Part shown: one piece after another, positions 8,876 through 18,504 of the stretch | How positions within the stretch are numbered: the first letter of the stretch is position 1 | Layout of the letters: every line of letters starts with the position of its first letter | NCBI GenBank assembly: GCA_019636565.1 | Contig: JAHBXG010000006.1 | Span: 62,001-126,000, forward strand | DNA length: 64,000 nucleotides | Direction of reading: 5' to 3' | Source of the DNA: Phycisphaeraceae bacterium | GTDB taxonomy: Bacteria; Planctomycetota; Phycisphaerae; Phycisphaerales; UBA1924 | Made by a program: the position numbers and the translations under genes | The notes under the pieces: model-generated | The model's input: only the letters and a program-made list of their open reading frames with translations | Databases searched by the model: none | What the model was told of the DNA's origin: nothing

Positions 8876-9751
8876 CTATTGGGTGGTTTCGCGAACGGTT
8901 GGATCGAAGAAGCGGGCGGTGTCGGGGGCGTTCGCGTATCGGCACGCCTGCAAGCCCGTGAGCGCGATGCGGGCGACCAGAATCCCGCCGGCGCCGAAGA
9001 TCAGGACGGGCAGAGGAAGGAGCCCGTACCGGCCGCCCGTGGTTGCCAGCCAACCCGACGCCTGTCCGAGAGCGCGTGCGGCGGAGGGATTCGCGGCAGC
9101 GGAGACAATGAGGGTCGCCACGAACCACGCAGTGAGCAAGGACCAGACAACCCCGGCGACGACGGTCCAGCCGATTGCGGCGTGCGCGGCAATGGATCGC
9201 GTCGTGCCCGGCGGCGGATTCCAGCCGCGGACTCGTCCATACGAGCGAAGCAAGAACCCGAGGATCAGACTGGCGGCGCACAAGCAAGCGGCGAGGACGA
9301 GAATCTGGATGAAAACGGCACCCACGATTTGCATCATCCGAGAAATGGTTCGTGCAAAGCGAAGTTGACGGACCGGGTCGGAAGTGAGAACTCCGCTCCA
9401 AGGTGACAAAAACGCCACCGCCGCGATCACCGACTGAAGCACCAGGAGTGACCATGCGTGGCGGCCGGTCGCCTCCATCGCGCGAAACAGCACGGCGGGG
9501 CGCGAAATGATCAGCCAAAGGGTGAGGGCGAACGCGCCGAGCCCCGGGCGCTGCTGCCACGGACTTCCGGGGCGGAGTGCAGGACCGCTTTTCCAGCTGG
9601 GTGTTCCACACTCGGGGCAGGAAGCGGCGGGCCCCGACGAGTCGAGAACAGATAGCAGTTCGTAGCCGCAGGTTTCGCACCGAGGTGCGGCGGAGGGGGC
9701 GCCAGAGTGAAGGGAAGGGGTACTCACGTGCTGCGGGTCTATTCGCAGCAT
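8876..9751 (-). CDS. Zinc-ribbon multi-pass membrane protein (first of a tandem pair)
   Basis: A 291-residue protein with four zinc-ligand cysteines at about 25, 28, 45 and 48 (CETCGYELL, CPECGTPSW), then a segment LTLWLIISRPAVLFRAME and four to five membrane helices. The order of short zinc ribbon then Yip1-like membrane domain recurs in planctomycete genomes, where it has no firm function. The ATG at 9751 gives the full ribbon; a GTG eight codons later is the alternative. It ends in TAG at 8876-8878, at the point where the paralogous second gene begins. The next gene on the other side, the PilZ gene, is divergent, 135 bases away. Confidence 0.8.
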   Translation of the reverse strand: MLRIDPQHVSTPSLHSGAPSAAPRCETCGYELLSVLDSSGPAASCPECGTPSWKSGPALRPGSPWQQRPGLGAFALTLWLIISRPAVLFRAMEATGRHAWSLLVLQSVIAAVAFLSPWSGVLTSDPVRQLRFARTISRMMQIVGAVFIQILVLAACLCAASLILGFLLRSYGRVRGWNPPPGTTRSIAAHAAIGWTVVAGVVWSLLTAWFVATLIVSAAANPSAARALGQASGWLATTGGRYGLLPLPVLIFGAGGILVARIALTGLQACRYANAPDTARFFDPTVRETTQ

Positions 9752-9876
9752 ACTCGTCGGCAGTTGAGATTCCGCTTATGAGACCTGCGGAATTGGTTCT
9801 CGGCATCAAGGGGAGCCAGGGGAAGGGCGATAAGCGGAGAGTGGCAAGTGGGGGCGAGCGTTGCCGGGATTCTTGT

Positions 9877-9881
9877 GGAGG
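9877..9881 (+). promoter_or_regulatory. Ribosome binding site that sets the PilZ gene start
   Basis: GGAGG lies five bases before the ATG at 9887. It selects this start over an in-frame upstream candidate at 9848, whose extra 13 residues are not PilZ-like. Confidence 0.7.
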
Positions 9882-9886
9882 CTGAT

Positions 9887-10279
9887 ATGAATGCCATCAA
9901 TCGTCGTCAATTCGAGCGATTCGCCCTTGCGCCGATGTACACGCCGGTGTGCGTCCGCGAGATTGACGGAAATGGCCGACCGCTCGAGGGGCACGCGTAC
10001 GACGTCTCGGAGGGGGGCGTTCGTTTCGAGCTCGACCAGGCGGTTCCAACCGGATCGCGTGTGACGATGCAGATCACGCTTCCTGCCGGGCAAGGACCGA
10101 TCGACAGCGAATCGGGCTCGGAGCGAAGCGTTATTGTCTTCGGAAATGTCGTGTGGCTTGACGAGAGCGAGCCCGGACCGGTGCGCATGGCGCTGGCGAT
10201 CACGAATTTTGCGCGATTGGGCGATCGCGAGCGATTGCTGAAGTCGCTTGGATCCGGGCGATATCTGCGGGCGGCCTGA
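9887..10279 (+). CDS. PilZ-domain protein, putative c-di-GMP receptor
   Basis: A 130-residue single-domain protein beginning MNAINRRQFERFALAP. The RRxxxR-type motif (RRQFERF) followed later by DVSEGGVRFEL (DxSxxG) is the pair of signatures by which PilZ domains bind cyclic di-GMP. A third strand FGNVVWLDES and the closing helix complete the fold. No membrane segment is present, so it is a cytoplasmic stand-alone receptor. In flagellated bacteria such proteins often adjust motility, exopolysaccharide or export, but nothing adjacent identifies the target here. obg follows 66 bases downstream. Confidence 0.88.
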   Translation: MNAINRRQFERFALAPMYTPVCVREIDGNGRPLEGHAYDVSEGGVRFELDQAVPTGSRVTMQITLPAGQGPIDSESGSERSVIVFGNVVWLDESEPGPVRMALAITNFARLGDRERLLKSLGSGRYLRAA

Positions 10280-11975
<1,696 letters not shown>

Positions 11976-12005
11976 GCCTGATTGTTGGATGATGCGTCGG
12001 GCCGC

Positions 12006-12920
12006 TCAGATTATGGAAGGCACGCCGACGATCGAGATGCCGAGTTCGTCGGCAAGGTCGATCACGCGTTCCTTCTCGAGCATGATCACGTCGCCCGCAG
12101 CGAGTGCGAGGCAGCCGGCGCCGGCCGCGGCCATCTTTTCGATGGTGGTGGCGCCGATGGTGGGGACGTCGCTCCGACGATCGTGTCCGGCGCGGGCACC
12201 CTTGCAGAGGGTCCAGCCGCGGGCGCGGCAGAGGCGTGCCACGCGCTCGATCATGCGGTCGGTTCCTTCGACGGCTTCCACAGCGATGACGTCGCGTTCG
12301 CGGATCGCGACGGACTGACCGATGTCGAACCGGAGCAATTCGGACATCATGGGCCACACGAAGTCGATGTCGGCCCGTTGCTCGGCGGTGGGCTGCGTCC
12401 GGGTGAGCACGCCGATGTGGGCGAGCTCGTCCGGAATCGGCATGGTTGAGTCGAGGAGCGAGACTCCAAAGCGGTGAAGCTCGTCGGCGACGCCGCGAAG
12501 GATCATGTGCGACCGCTTGTCGTGGCGCAGCTTCTGGACCCACAGGCGCATGGTCCGGATGTCGGGCAGATTCCGGGCGAGGCGCCACGGATCGTGCATC
12601 AGCTTGGCCTTATCGACCCGGCCCACCATGATGGCGTGGCGGACACCCCAATCCCGCAGGATGCGTCCCCAACTGCCGAGGCGCAGAACCCCGACCTCGG
12701 CGAAGGTCTCGCACAGGCGGGGTAGCTGGGGGTCATATTGGCTTGCCAGCCCCAAACCGTGGACCCGGTGGCCCTGAGCCCGGAGCCCTTGCGCAATCTT
12801 CACCGGCAGCAGCCCGGCACCAGCAATGAGTCCGATGCCCGTCGGGGGTGCCGGAGGGTCGGGGAGGATCGTCAGGGAACTGGGGGATATGGCGAGCGAC
12901 ATGAAATCGGGAGTGGACAC
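12006..12920 (-). CDS. lpxI: UDP-2,3-diacylglucosamine pyrophosphatase LpxI
   Basis: LpxI hydrolyses UDP-2,3-diacylglucosamine to lipid X in lipid A synthesis and replaces LpxH in many lineages. The 304-residue protein has IGLIAGAGLLPVKIAQGLRA near the start, GSWGRILRDWGVRHAIMVGR and a C-terminal domain with TIGATTIEKMAAAGAGCLAL and AGDVIMLEKERVIDLAD, all typical of LpxI (DUF1009). About 25 residues precede the conserved core. It shows that the organism makes a lipid A-type outer membrane. A sigma-70 promoter stands about 80 bases upstream and the methyltransferase gene follows in the same operon. Confidence 0.92.
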   Translation of the reverse strand: MSTPDFMSLAISPSSLTILPDPPAPPTGIGLIAGAGLLPVKIAQGLRAQGHRVHGLGLASQYDPQLPRLCETFAEVGVLRLGSWGRILRDWGVRHAIMVGRVDKAKLMHDPWRLARNLPDIRTMRLWVQKLRHDKRSHMILRGVADELHRFGVSLLDSTMPIPDELAHIGVLTRTQPTAEQRADIDFVWPMMSELLRFDIGQSVAIRERDVIAVEAVEGTDRMIERVARLCRARGWTLCKGARAGHDRRSDVPTIGATTIEKMAAAGAGCLALAAGDVIMLEKERVIDLADELGISIVGVPSII

Positions 12921-13005
12921 TTCCGAACAAGACTATTCGTCCGAGTCGAGGGCTGCGCGTGAATCGCGCAAACCAGGGACTGCGGAAGCGAACAAGTTAC
13001 CGGGC

Positions 13006-13034
13006 ACTATACCAGCGATACCGCCAGGAATCAA
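13006..13034 (-). promoter_or_regulatory. Sigma-70 promoter for lpxI operon
   Basis: Read on the minus strand, TTGATT (13034-13029) and TATAGT (13011-13006) are separated by exactly 17 bases, a close fit to the vegetative -35/-10 pattern. Transcription would start near 12999, leaving a leader of about 80 bases before the lpxI start at 12920. Confidence 0.65.
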
Positions 13035-13114
13035 GTTCCCACGACTTTGTTTGCATTTTGTTGCGGTACGAGATTCTGACGATTTGTGCGCCCTGGTTTT
13101 CCGATACACGGCTG

Positions 13115-13348
13115 GTGGAGCCCAAATTCCTCGATATTCGCGACGGAGATACTGCACCCAAGTCGTCTTCGGGGCGGCCGTTTCTCCAGGTGCTTTTCCG
13201 GTGCGGACCGACTTACGTCCGTGTCTATCGAAATCGGGCTGGCGACGCGTACGAGGCGCGGTGTCCAAGATGCGGACGCTCCGTGACATTTCGAGTAGGT
13301 GCGGGCGGCAGCAGCTCGCGGGCATTTGAAGTGGAGTGCGGGAGATAG
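13115..13348 (+). CDS. Small zinc-ribbon protein
   Basis: A short protein of about 77 residues ending DAYEARCPRCGRSVTFRVG, then GGSSSRAFEVEC. CPRC plus the late cysteine could bind a metal. The segment YVRVYRNRAGDAYEARCPRC looks like a conserved planctomycete small protein I have seen without a known function. I placed the start at GTG 13115 because upstream codons are AT-richer and look non-coding, though the frame is open to GTG 12959. It converges on the hybrid kinase gene, which ends five bases away. Confidence 0.55.
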   Translation: MEPKFLDIRDGDTAPKSSSGRPFLQVLFRCGPTYVRVYRNRAGDAYEARCPRCGRSVTFRVGAGGSSSRAFEVECGR

Positions 13349-13352
13349 CACG

Positions 13353-16300
13353 CTAAACCGCGGCGGGATTCGGCCCCTTCGCACCGGCGGCGATCCAATC
13401 GCGACACACACTCAGGAATCGATGTCGCTCGATCGGCTTTTCGATCACGTCGTTGCAGCCGCTCTCCATAGCGCGGCGGCGCTGTTCTGTTAGAACGTTG
13501 GCGGTCAGCGCGACGATGGGACCGGTGTATCCGTTGGCCCGGATGGCGCGAGTCGTCTCGTAGCCGTCCTTGATGGGCATCTGCATGTCCATAAGGATCA
13601 GGTCGAAGGGCTGGCCTGCGCGGAGTTGTTCGAAACACTGATCAAAGGCGAGGCTGCCGTTGGTGACCGTCACTACTTCGGCACCGGCCTGGCGGAGCAG
13701 ATGCACGATGAGGCGCTGATTGTCGGGGCCGTCTTCCGCCAGCAGAATCCGTCCCTGAATCCTGTTGGTCGATGGCAAGTCGGAGGAGGTGGCTTCGGGG
13801 ATTCCGGCGCGCGAACCTTCCACGAGGCGGCAATTCAGTCGGACGACAAATTCCGAACCTGAACCGGGTGTGGACGTGGCCGAAATATCGCCTCCGAGCA
13901 GGCGCGCGAGGCGACGGCTGATGGCGAGCCCGAGCCCCGACCCCCCGAACTTGCGGGAAGTGGAAGGATCTGCCTGAGAGAAAGCCTGGAACAGGCCTGA
14001 AAGTTGATCCGCCGTGAGCCCGATTCCGCTGTCCTGGACTTTGAGAATGAGCACTCCGAGCGGACGGAGCATGGCGTCGGGTTCGTATTCAAGGTGTACG
14101 CGGACACGGCCCTGATCGGTGAATTTGATCGCGTTGCCGACGAGATTGATCGCGATCTGGCGAAGACGGGTCGGGTCGGTGACCACCGTGGGAGGGACGG
14201 ATTCGGCGAAAGAAAACTCGAGCCCGATGCCCTTCTGGGCGGCGCGCCCGGTCATGAGGCTTGCGACGTCGTGGATGATCGTGGCGGGGGAGCATTCGAT
14301 CCGTTCTACCGAGACGCGTCCCGCTTCAATCTTGGAGATATCAAGGATGTCGTTGATGACGCTGAGAAGATGCTCGGCGTTGCGGTGGATCGCGCGGACA
14401 AATTCGGCGCTGTTTTCGGGTGCGCCCTGGGCATCGGAGAGGAGATCTGCGAAGCCCAGGATCGAGGTCATCGGGGTGCGGATTTCGTGGCTCATGTTCG
14501 CCAGGAAATCAGACTTGGCGCGGTTGGCCTCGTCGGCGCGGCGGCGGAGTTCCTGAGCAACGATGGAGTCAAGCTCGGCCTGGCGCCGGAGGCGCTCGGA
14601 TTCGGAGATCGCGGCGGCGAGATCGGCGTTTTTCCGCTGCAGTTCCTCGCTGCGATGTTCGAGCGAGGTTTTCGTGGCGGCAAGGTCGGTGAGGGCCGCT
14701 CGGACCGCTTCTTCTGACTTGCGTCGTTCGATCGCGATCGCGCAGAGTTTGGCTGCTTCGGAAATGAGGTGGAGTTCGGCTTCGTTGGGGGCGCCGGGCA
14801 CGGAACCGTAAGTGGCGAAGGTTCCGAGTACTGTCGAGTCCGAGGCGAAAAAGGGTTCGGACCAGCACGAACGGAGATTCAACGCGCGAACGATCTCGCG
14901 AGGGGGTTCCCAGTTTGGATCGGTCAATAGATCGACCGAGATGACCCGTCGACGGTTGTGTACGGCGGCGCCGCAGCTTCCGACATTCGGTCCGGTTGGC
15001 AGGCCGTCGACTAGTGTGCGGTATTCCGCAGGCAATGAAGGGCCGGCGGCATCGCGCAAAACGAGCTTTCCGTCCCGTAACTCGGTCAGGAGGATGGAGG
15101 CCCGAGTCCCGGGACGCAGACCCTCGATCGAAAGGATCAGGCGATCAAAGATCTCCTGGAGCGAGGCGCCGCTCAAGAGCATTTCAAGAAAGCCGATTCG
15201 TTCGCGTTGCCATTCTTCGACAAAGACCTGCGAGGATGCGTCGCGGCTGGTCCACACCACCTGCTCGACGTCGCCGGACGCGTTTCGCACAGGCGAACCC
15301 CGAACGTCCAGCCAGATCAGTCGCCCGTCTTTTGTAATTGTCCGACACCGGGTATTGGCCCGATCCCCTTGCAGCGCCCGCCGCTGCGCTTGTTCGAACC
15401 GATCCGCATCGGCGGGGTGGAGAATGCTCGTCCACGAGGCTTGGCCGAGTTGGTCTGCATCCCAGCCGAGGACGCGTTCGGTCGACGGGCTGATGTACAG
15501 GGGGCGTCCATCGCGATCAGCGAGCGTGACGAGATCGTCGGTGGCTTCGGCGAGGAGGCGGTATCGATCTTCCGTAAGTTTTCTGGAGGTGATGTCCTGG
15601 AAAACGCCACGCAAGCCCGCGCAGCGTCCGTTTTCCATCACGCAGTTGCCGATGGTTCGTACCCAGAGGCGCCGACCCTTGGCGGTCACGAAGGGCAGTT
15701 CCGCTTCGTATCCCTCGCCGTGCTCGATCGCCCGTTCGACCAAGGAGCGGATCGTTTTTTCCGCGTCGTCCGGGTAAAACGACACAGCGGTGGACAAAGA
15801 GTTGGGCTCGAAGTCCGGGGGGACCTCGTGGATTTCTTTCACTTCTTTCGACCACTGCACCTTTCCGGTCATGGCGTCGAGCGACCAACTGCCGACTTTC
15901 GCGAGGCTCGACGCACACCGGATCAGCTCCTGCGCTTCGAGCAGGGGTGGATGAGCGTCGACGGTTGAGCGAACGGATCGAGCGCTGCATGCGGCGGGAG
16001 TGAGACCGGCAATTCGTTGGACGGTGCCAATTTCCCCTGGCGTCCAGGCACGGAGCCGCGTGTCGGCGACAAATACCGCGGCCACGCCGAAGCCTTCGAT
16101 CCGGACGGGTACGCCGAGATAACTTCGGGCACCGACTTCGCCGGTGAGCCTTCGATCCGAAGCGCGGGAGCTGTTCAGCAGCGACGCTTCGGCAAGCACG
16201 CCGAAATGGTTGATGACTTCCGCGCAAAGGCTGCCAGCGCTTTCTCGCCACCCGCCTGACCACCCGGAAACCGGACCGGACCAGATTCGATCGCCGACTT

Positions 16301-16430
16301 GAAAGGAAATGCCGGAGATGGGAGAGCCGGTCGCGGCGCCGAGCGCGGCGATAATCGCCGCGAGGCTCGCGTTATCAGCCATCGCTTCGCACTCGCTGCC
16401 GAAGTTGTCCGGTGCGACTAGCTCGTTCAT
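13353..16430 (-). CDS. Hybrid sensor histidine kinase (GAF-PAS-PAS-GAF-HisKA-HATPase-REC)
   Basis: A soluble kinase of about 1,025 residues with no membrane segment. Domains in order: an N-terminal GAF-like region, two PAS domains (KVGSWSLDAMTGKVQW; ATDDLVTLADRDGRPLYISP), a GAF domain (GTRASILLTELRDGKLVLRD), a coiled coil, HisKA with the phospho-acceptor His in NMSHEIRTPMTSILGFADLL, a HATPase domain with VQDSGIGL and GGSGLGLAISRRLA, and a C-terminal receiver with the acceptor Asp in LILMDMQMPIKDG. It probably senses a cytoplasmic small molecule or redox state and passes phosphate to a partner not seen here. The start is uncertain: ATG 16430 or 16382 are better than 16520. It is last in a leftward run with an ECF sigma and its anti-sigma factor. 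Confidence 0.88.
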   Translation of the reverse strand: MNELVAPDNFGSECEAMADNASLAAIIAALGAATGSPISGISFQVGDRIWSGPVSGWSGGWRESAGSLCAEVINHFGVLAEASLLNSSRASDRRLTGEVGARSYLGVPVRIEGFGVAAVFVADTRLRAWTPGEIGTVQRIAGLTPAACSARSVRSTVDAHPPLLEAQELIRCASSLAKVGSWSLDAMTGKVQWSKEVKEIHEVPPDFEPNSLSTAVSFYPDDAEKTIRSLVERAIEHGEGYEAELPFVTAKGRRLWVRTIGNCVMENGRCAGLRGVFQDITSRKLTEDRYRLLAEATDDLVTLADRDGRPLYISPSTERVLGWDADQLGQASWTSILHPADADRFEQAQRRALQGDRANTRCRTITKDGRLIWLDVRGSPVRNASGDVEQVVWTSRDASSQVFVEEWQRERIGFLEMLLSGASLQEIFDRLILSIEGLRPGTRASILLTELRDGKLVLRDAAGPSLPAEYRTLVDGLPTGPNVGSCGAAVHNRRRVISVDLLTDPNWEPPREIVRALNLRSCWSEPFFASDSTVLGTFATYGSVPGAPNEAELHLISEAAKLCAIAIERRKSEEAVRAALTDLAATKTSLEHRSEELQRKNADLAAAISESERLRRQAELDSIVAQELRRRADEANRAKSDFLANMSHEIRTPMTSILGFADLLSDAQGAPENSAEFVRAIHRNAEHLLSVINDILDISKIEAGRVSVERIECSPATIIHDVASLMTGRAAQKGIGLEFSFAESVPPTVVTDPTRLRQIAINLVGNAIKFTDQGRVRVHLEYEPDAMLRPLGVLILKVQDSGIGLTADQLSGLFQAFSQADPSTSRKFGGSGLGLAISRRLARLLGGDISATSTPGSGSEFVVRLNCRLVEGSRAGIPEATSSDLPSTNRIQGRILLAEDGPDNQRLIVHLLRQAGAEVVTVTNGSLAFDQCFEQLRAGQPFDLILMDMQMPIKDGYETTRAIRANGYTGPIVALTANVLTEQRRRAMESGCNDVIEKPIERHRFLSVCRDWIAAGAKGPNPAAV

Positions 16431-16550
16431 CCCACCATCCAACGGACGCTTCCCTCCCCACCTTGGATCGGATGCGGGCCGCATCCGGTTGACGAATTTG
16501 TCAACAACACAAGATAGCAAATCGCTTGCTTGCTTCGGGGCTCGGTTTCT

Positions 16551-16859
16551 TCAGGGAGCACGTCCGAGCGAGGCGAGGATTGCCGCGACCAGTTCCGGGG
16601 GCATCTTTCCGAGATGGGGGTTGGCTTTCGGGCAGCACGCTTCCTGAGCGAGCCGGACAGTTTGGCGATAGGTTTCGACGTAGTTGTGGCAGGAAGAACA
16701 CCGGGTGAGGTGCTGCTCGAATCGGGCGCAAACCTGCGGATCGAGTTCCTTGTCCAGATAGGCCATGAGAAAGTCGCTGCAATCGCGGCAATTGATCGCG
16801 CCGCCGTCTTTCAGCCTCGCGATCAGTTCCCCAAATTCTCTTGGCACGCCAGCGGACAA
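16551..16859 (-). CDS. Zinc-binding anti-sigma factor (zf-HC2)
   Basis: A 102-residue soluble protein with CRDCSDFLMAYLDKELD, then HLTRCSSCHNYVETYRQTV. H50, C54 and C57 form the HxxxCxxC zinc motif of ZAS-type anti-sigma factors, and C24 lies about where the fourth ligand falls in this family. No membrane segment is present, so it acts in the cytoplasm; soluble ZAS proteins of this kind often release their sigma factor on thiol oxidation. The gene lies 12 bases after the ECF sigma gene stop, the usual sigma/anti-sigma arrangement. What it senses is not shown by sequence. Confidence 0.85.
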   Translation of the reverse strand: MSAGVPREFGELIARLKDGGAINCRDCSDFLMAYLDKELDPQVCARFEQHLTRCSSCHNYVETYRQTVRLAQEACCPKANPHLGKMPPELVAAILASLGRAP

Positions 16860-16871
16860 GGGATTCTCCTG

Positions 16872-17513
16872 TCAGTTCGAACTGTCCCGGAAGGTGCTGT
16901 CGAGTAACTCGCGGAGCGCCTGACGGGCCCGGTGAAGCCGGATTTTGACGGCCGCCTCGGTCGTTTCCAACAACGCCGCCGTCTGGGCGGTGTCCAGTGC
17001 TTCGATATCGCGTAGTACCAGGACGATGCGGTAATGCTCCGGAAGTTTTGCGATTGCAGCGCGGATGCTCTCACGGGTTTCGGCCAGTTCGTCGCCCGTG
17101 GGGGATTGGCGCCAAGGGCTTGCCGCGTGGGCCGGATGGCCGTCGGCACCGAACGAAGGCAAAAGAGCATCGAGCGAAACCTCGTCCTGCCGTCGTTTTT
17201 TCCGCAGCCTCATAAGGCAGGCGTTCACCGTAATGCGGTGCAGCCACGTGGCAATCTGGGAATTCCCTTCGAATTTCGCGATGTTCCGAAACGCCGAAAC
17301 GAAGGCGTCTTGCACAGCATCCTGCGACTCGTTCTCATCGACAAGGATTCGTCTCGCGACGGCCAGCATCCGCCCGCCCATTTCGCGAACCACCTGTTCG
17401 TAGGCGCCCGGATCCCCGGCCTTGAGTCGTGCCAGCAACGCCGATTCATCGGCGAGAGACTCGACGGGTGAAGCCGGTGGCATGGTGGAGGAGTTGAAAG
17501 GAACGGCGGTCAA
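16872..17513 (-). CDS. ECF-type RNA polymerase sigma factor
   Basis: The 213-residue protein has sigma region 2 (RILVDENESQDAVQDAFVSA, FEGNSQIATWLHRITVNAC) and region 4 (LPEHYRIVLVLRDIEAL, AALLETTEAAVKIRLHRARQ), and lacks regions 1 and 3, as in extracytoplasmic-function sigma factors of the RpoE/SigW type. A linker of about 45 residues joins them. The immediate downstream neighbour is a zinc anti-sigma factor, which should hold it inactive. Its regulon cannot be read from the window; the protease and LolA-like genes just upstream on the same strand are plausible envelope-stress companions. Confidence 0.92.
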   Translation of the reverse strand: MTAVPFNSSTMPPASPVESLADESALLARLKAGDPGAYEQVVREMGGRMLAVARRILVDENESQDAVQDAFVSAFRNIAKFEGNSQIATWLHRITVNACLMRLRKKRRQDEVSLDALLPSFGADGHPAHAASPWRQSPTGDELAETRESIRAAIAKLPEHYRIVLVLRDIEALDTAQTAALLETTEAAVKIRLHRARQALRELLDSTFRDSSN

Positions 17514-17558
17514 GGTGTGCGCCGGCTGGGAAGCTCGCCCCGTGCAAAGGAAGAATTC

Positions 17559-18431
17559 TTACTTCTTTTCGTCCGGGGGCGTGTTGGGAGATTCAGTGGT
17601 GGGGGAGGTGGACTCGGTTTTCTGTTTGGCAAGAAGCGCTTTGACGTCGTCGGGCAGGTCAAACCGCTCGGCGGGAATCGGGACATCGAGTTCCGCCTTT
17701 TCAATTGTCGTCACCATCTCATTCTGCATCGCTTTCACGACAAACTTGAATGGGATCTTGACGCCGCTGACGTCGCGATAGTCAGAAAAAACCGTCTCGC
17801 TCTTGATTTCGCCCATTTGCGACATGGTGACTGTTCGCATCCCGACCATCAATCCGGTCTCCTTGTCGAAGAGCCGGGTTTCTTTGGTGCCGTCTTTGTT
17901 TTCCAGTTCGACGACATAGGCGGGCTTTCCGGAGACGTTTTCAACGCCGGTGGTTTTCAACGACTTGAAAGTATCTTCGTAGTCGTAGTCGGCATTGAAC
18001 CGCATGCCGCGCAGAAAAGCTTCGCGTTCTGATCCGGTGAGGATGCGCGTTCCCATCATGACGTTGGATTCCCAGACGGTTTCTCCGTCCGAGCCTTGCT
18101 GAATTTTTCCGATCTGCGCGATCTCGGTCTCTGAGTAGGCCATGGCGGGCGGCATCTGGTAAATCTGGACGTGACCCTTCATCCCCATCGCGGGGACTTC
18201 CATATTCAAAGTGACCTTGCGCGACTTGATCTGTTTCAACCTATCCGTGCCGCCGATCGCGGCGAGATACGTGTCCATGATCGACTTGGCGTCGGGAAGG
18301 TTTTGAGCCACCTCGGGAGCAGGAGACGGGGCGCTAGTCGGTGCGGGGGCCGGAGGCTCCAGCATGGTGGAGGCGGTTGCGCCGCTCAGAATTGAGGCCG
18401 ACACAGCGAACCCAAGGAAGAAGCGATTCAT
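17559..18431 (-). CDS. LolA-like periplasmic lipid/lipoprotein-binding protein
   Basis: A 290-residue exported protein: signal peptide MNRFFLGFAVSASILSGATA, then a proline-rich linker, then a beta-rich domain with IMDTYLAAIGGTDRLKQIKS, GHVQIYQMPPAMAY and a FSDYRDVSGVKIPFKFVV segment. This layout is that of the outer-membrane lipoprotein-sorting LolA/LolB-like fold found in many uncharacterised periplasmic proteins. It may carry a lipid or lipoprotein across the periplasm. The ATG at 18431 begins a proper signal peptide; the frame upstream is open but overlaps the protease gene. The C-terminus is low in complexity. It lies 73 bases after the S41 protease and 45 before the ECF sigma gene. Confidence 0.75.
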   Translation of the reverse strand: MNRFFLGFAVSASILSGATASTMLEPPAPAPTSAPSPAPEVAQNLPDAKSIMDTYLAAIGGTDRLKQIKSRKVTLNMEVPAMGMKGHVQIYQMPPAMAYSETEIAQIGKIQQGSDGETVWESNVMMGTRILTGSEREAFLRGMRFNADYDYEDTFKSLKTTGVENVSGKPAYVVELENKDGTKETRLFDKETGLMVGMRTVTMSQMGEIKSETVFSDYRDVSGVKIPFKFVVKAMQNEMVTTIEKAELDVPIPAERFDLPDDVKALLAKQKTESTSPTTESPNTPPDEKK

Positions 18432-18504
18432 GGAAGGATTCCGGGTGGGATGAAGATGGACGGAGATTCGGTACGTTGATCTTTGGCGGAAAGATCGGCC
18501 GGGA

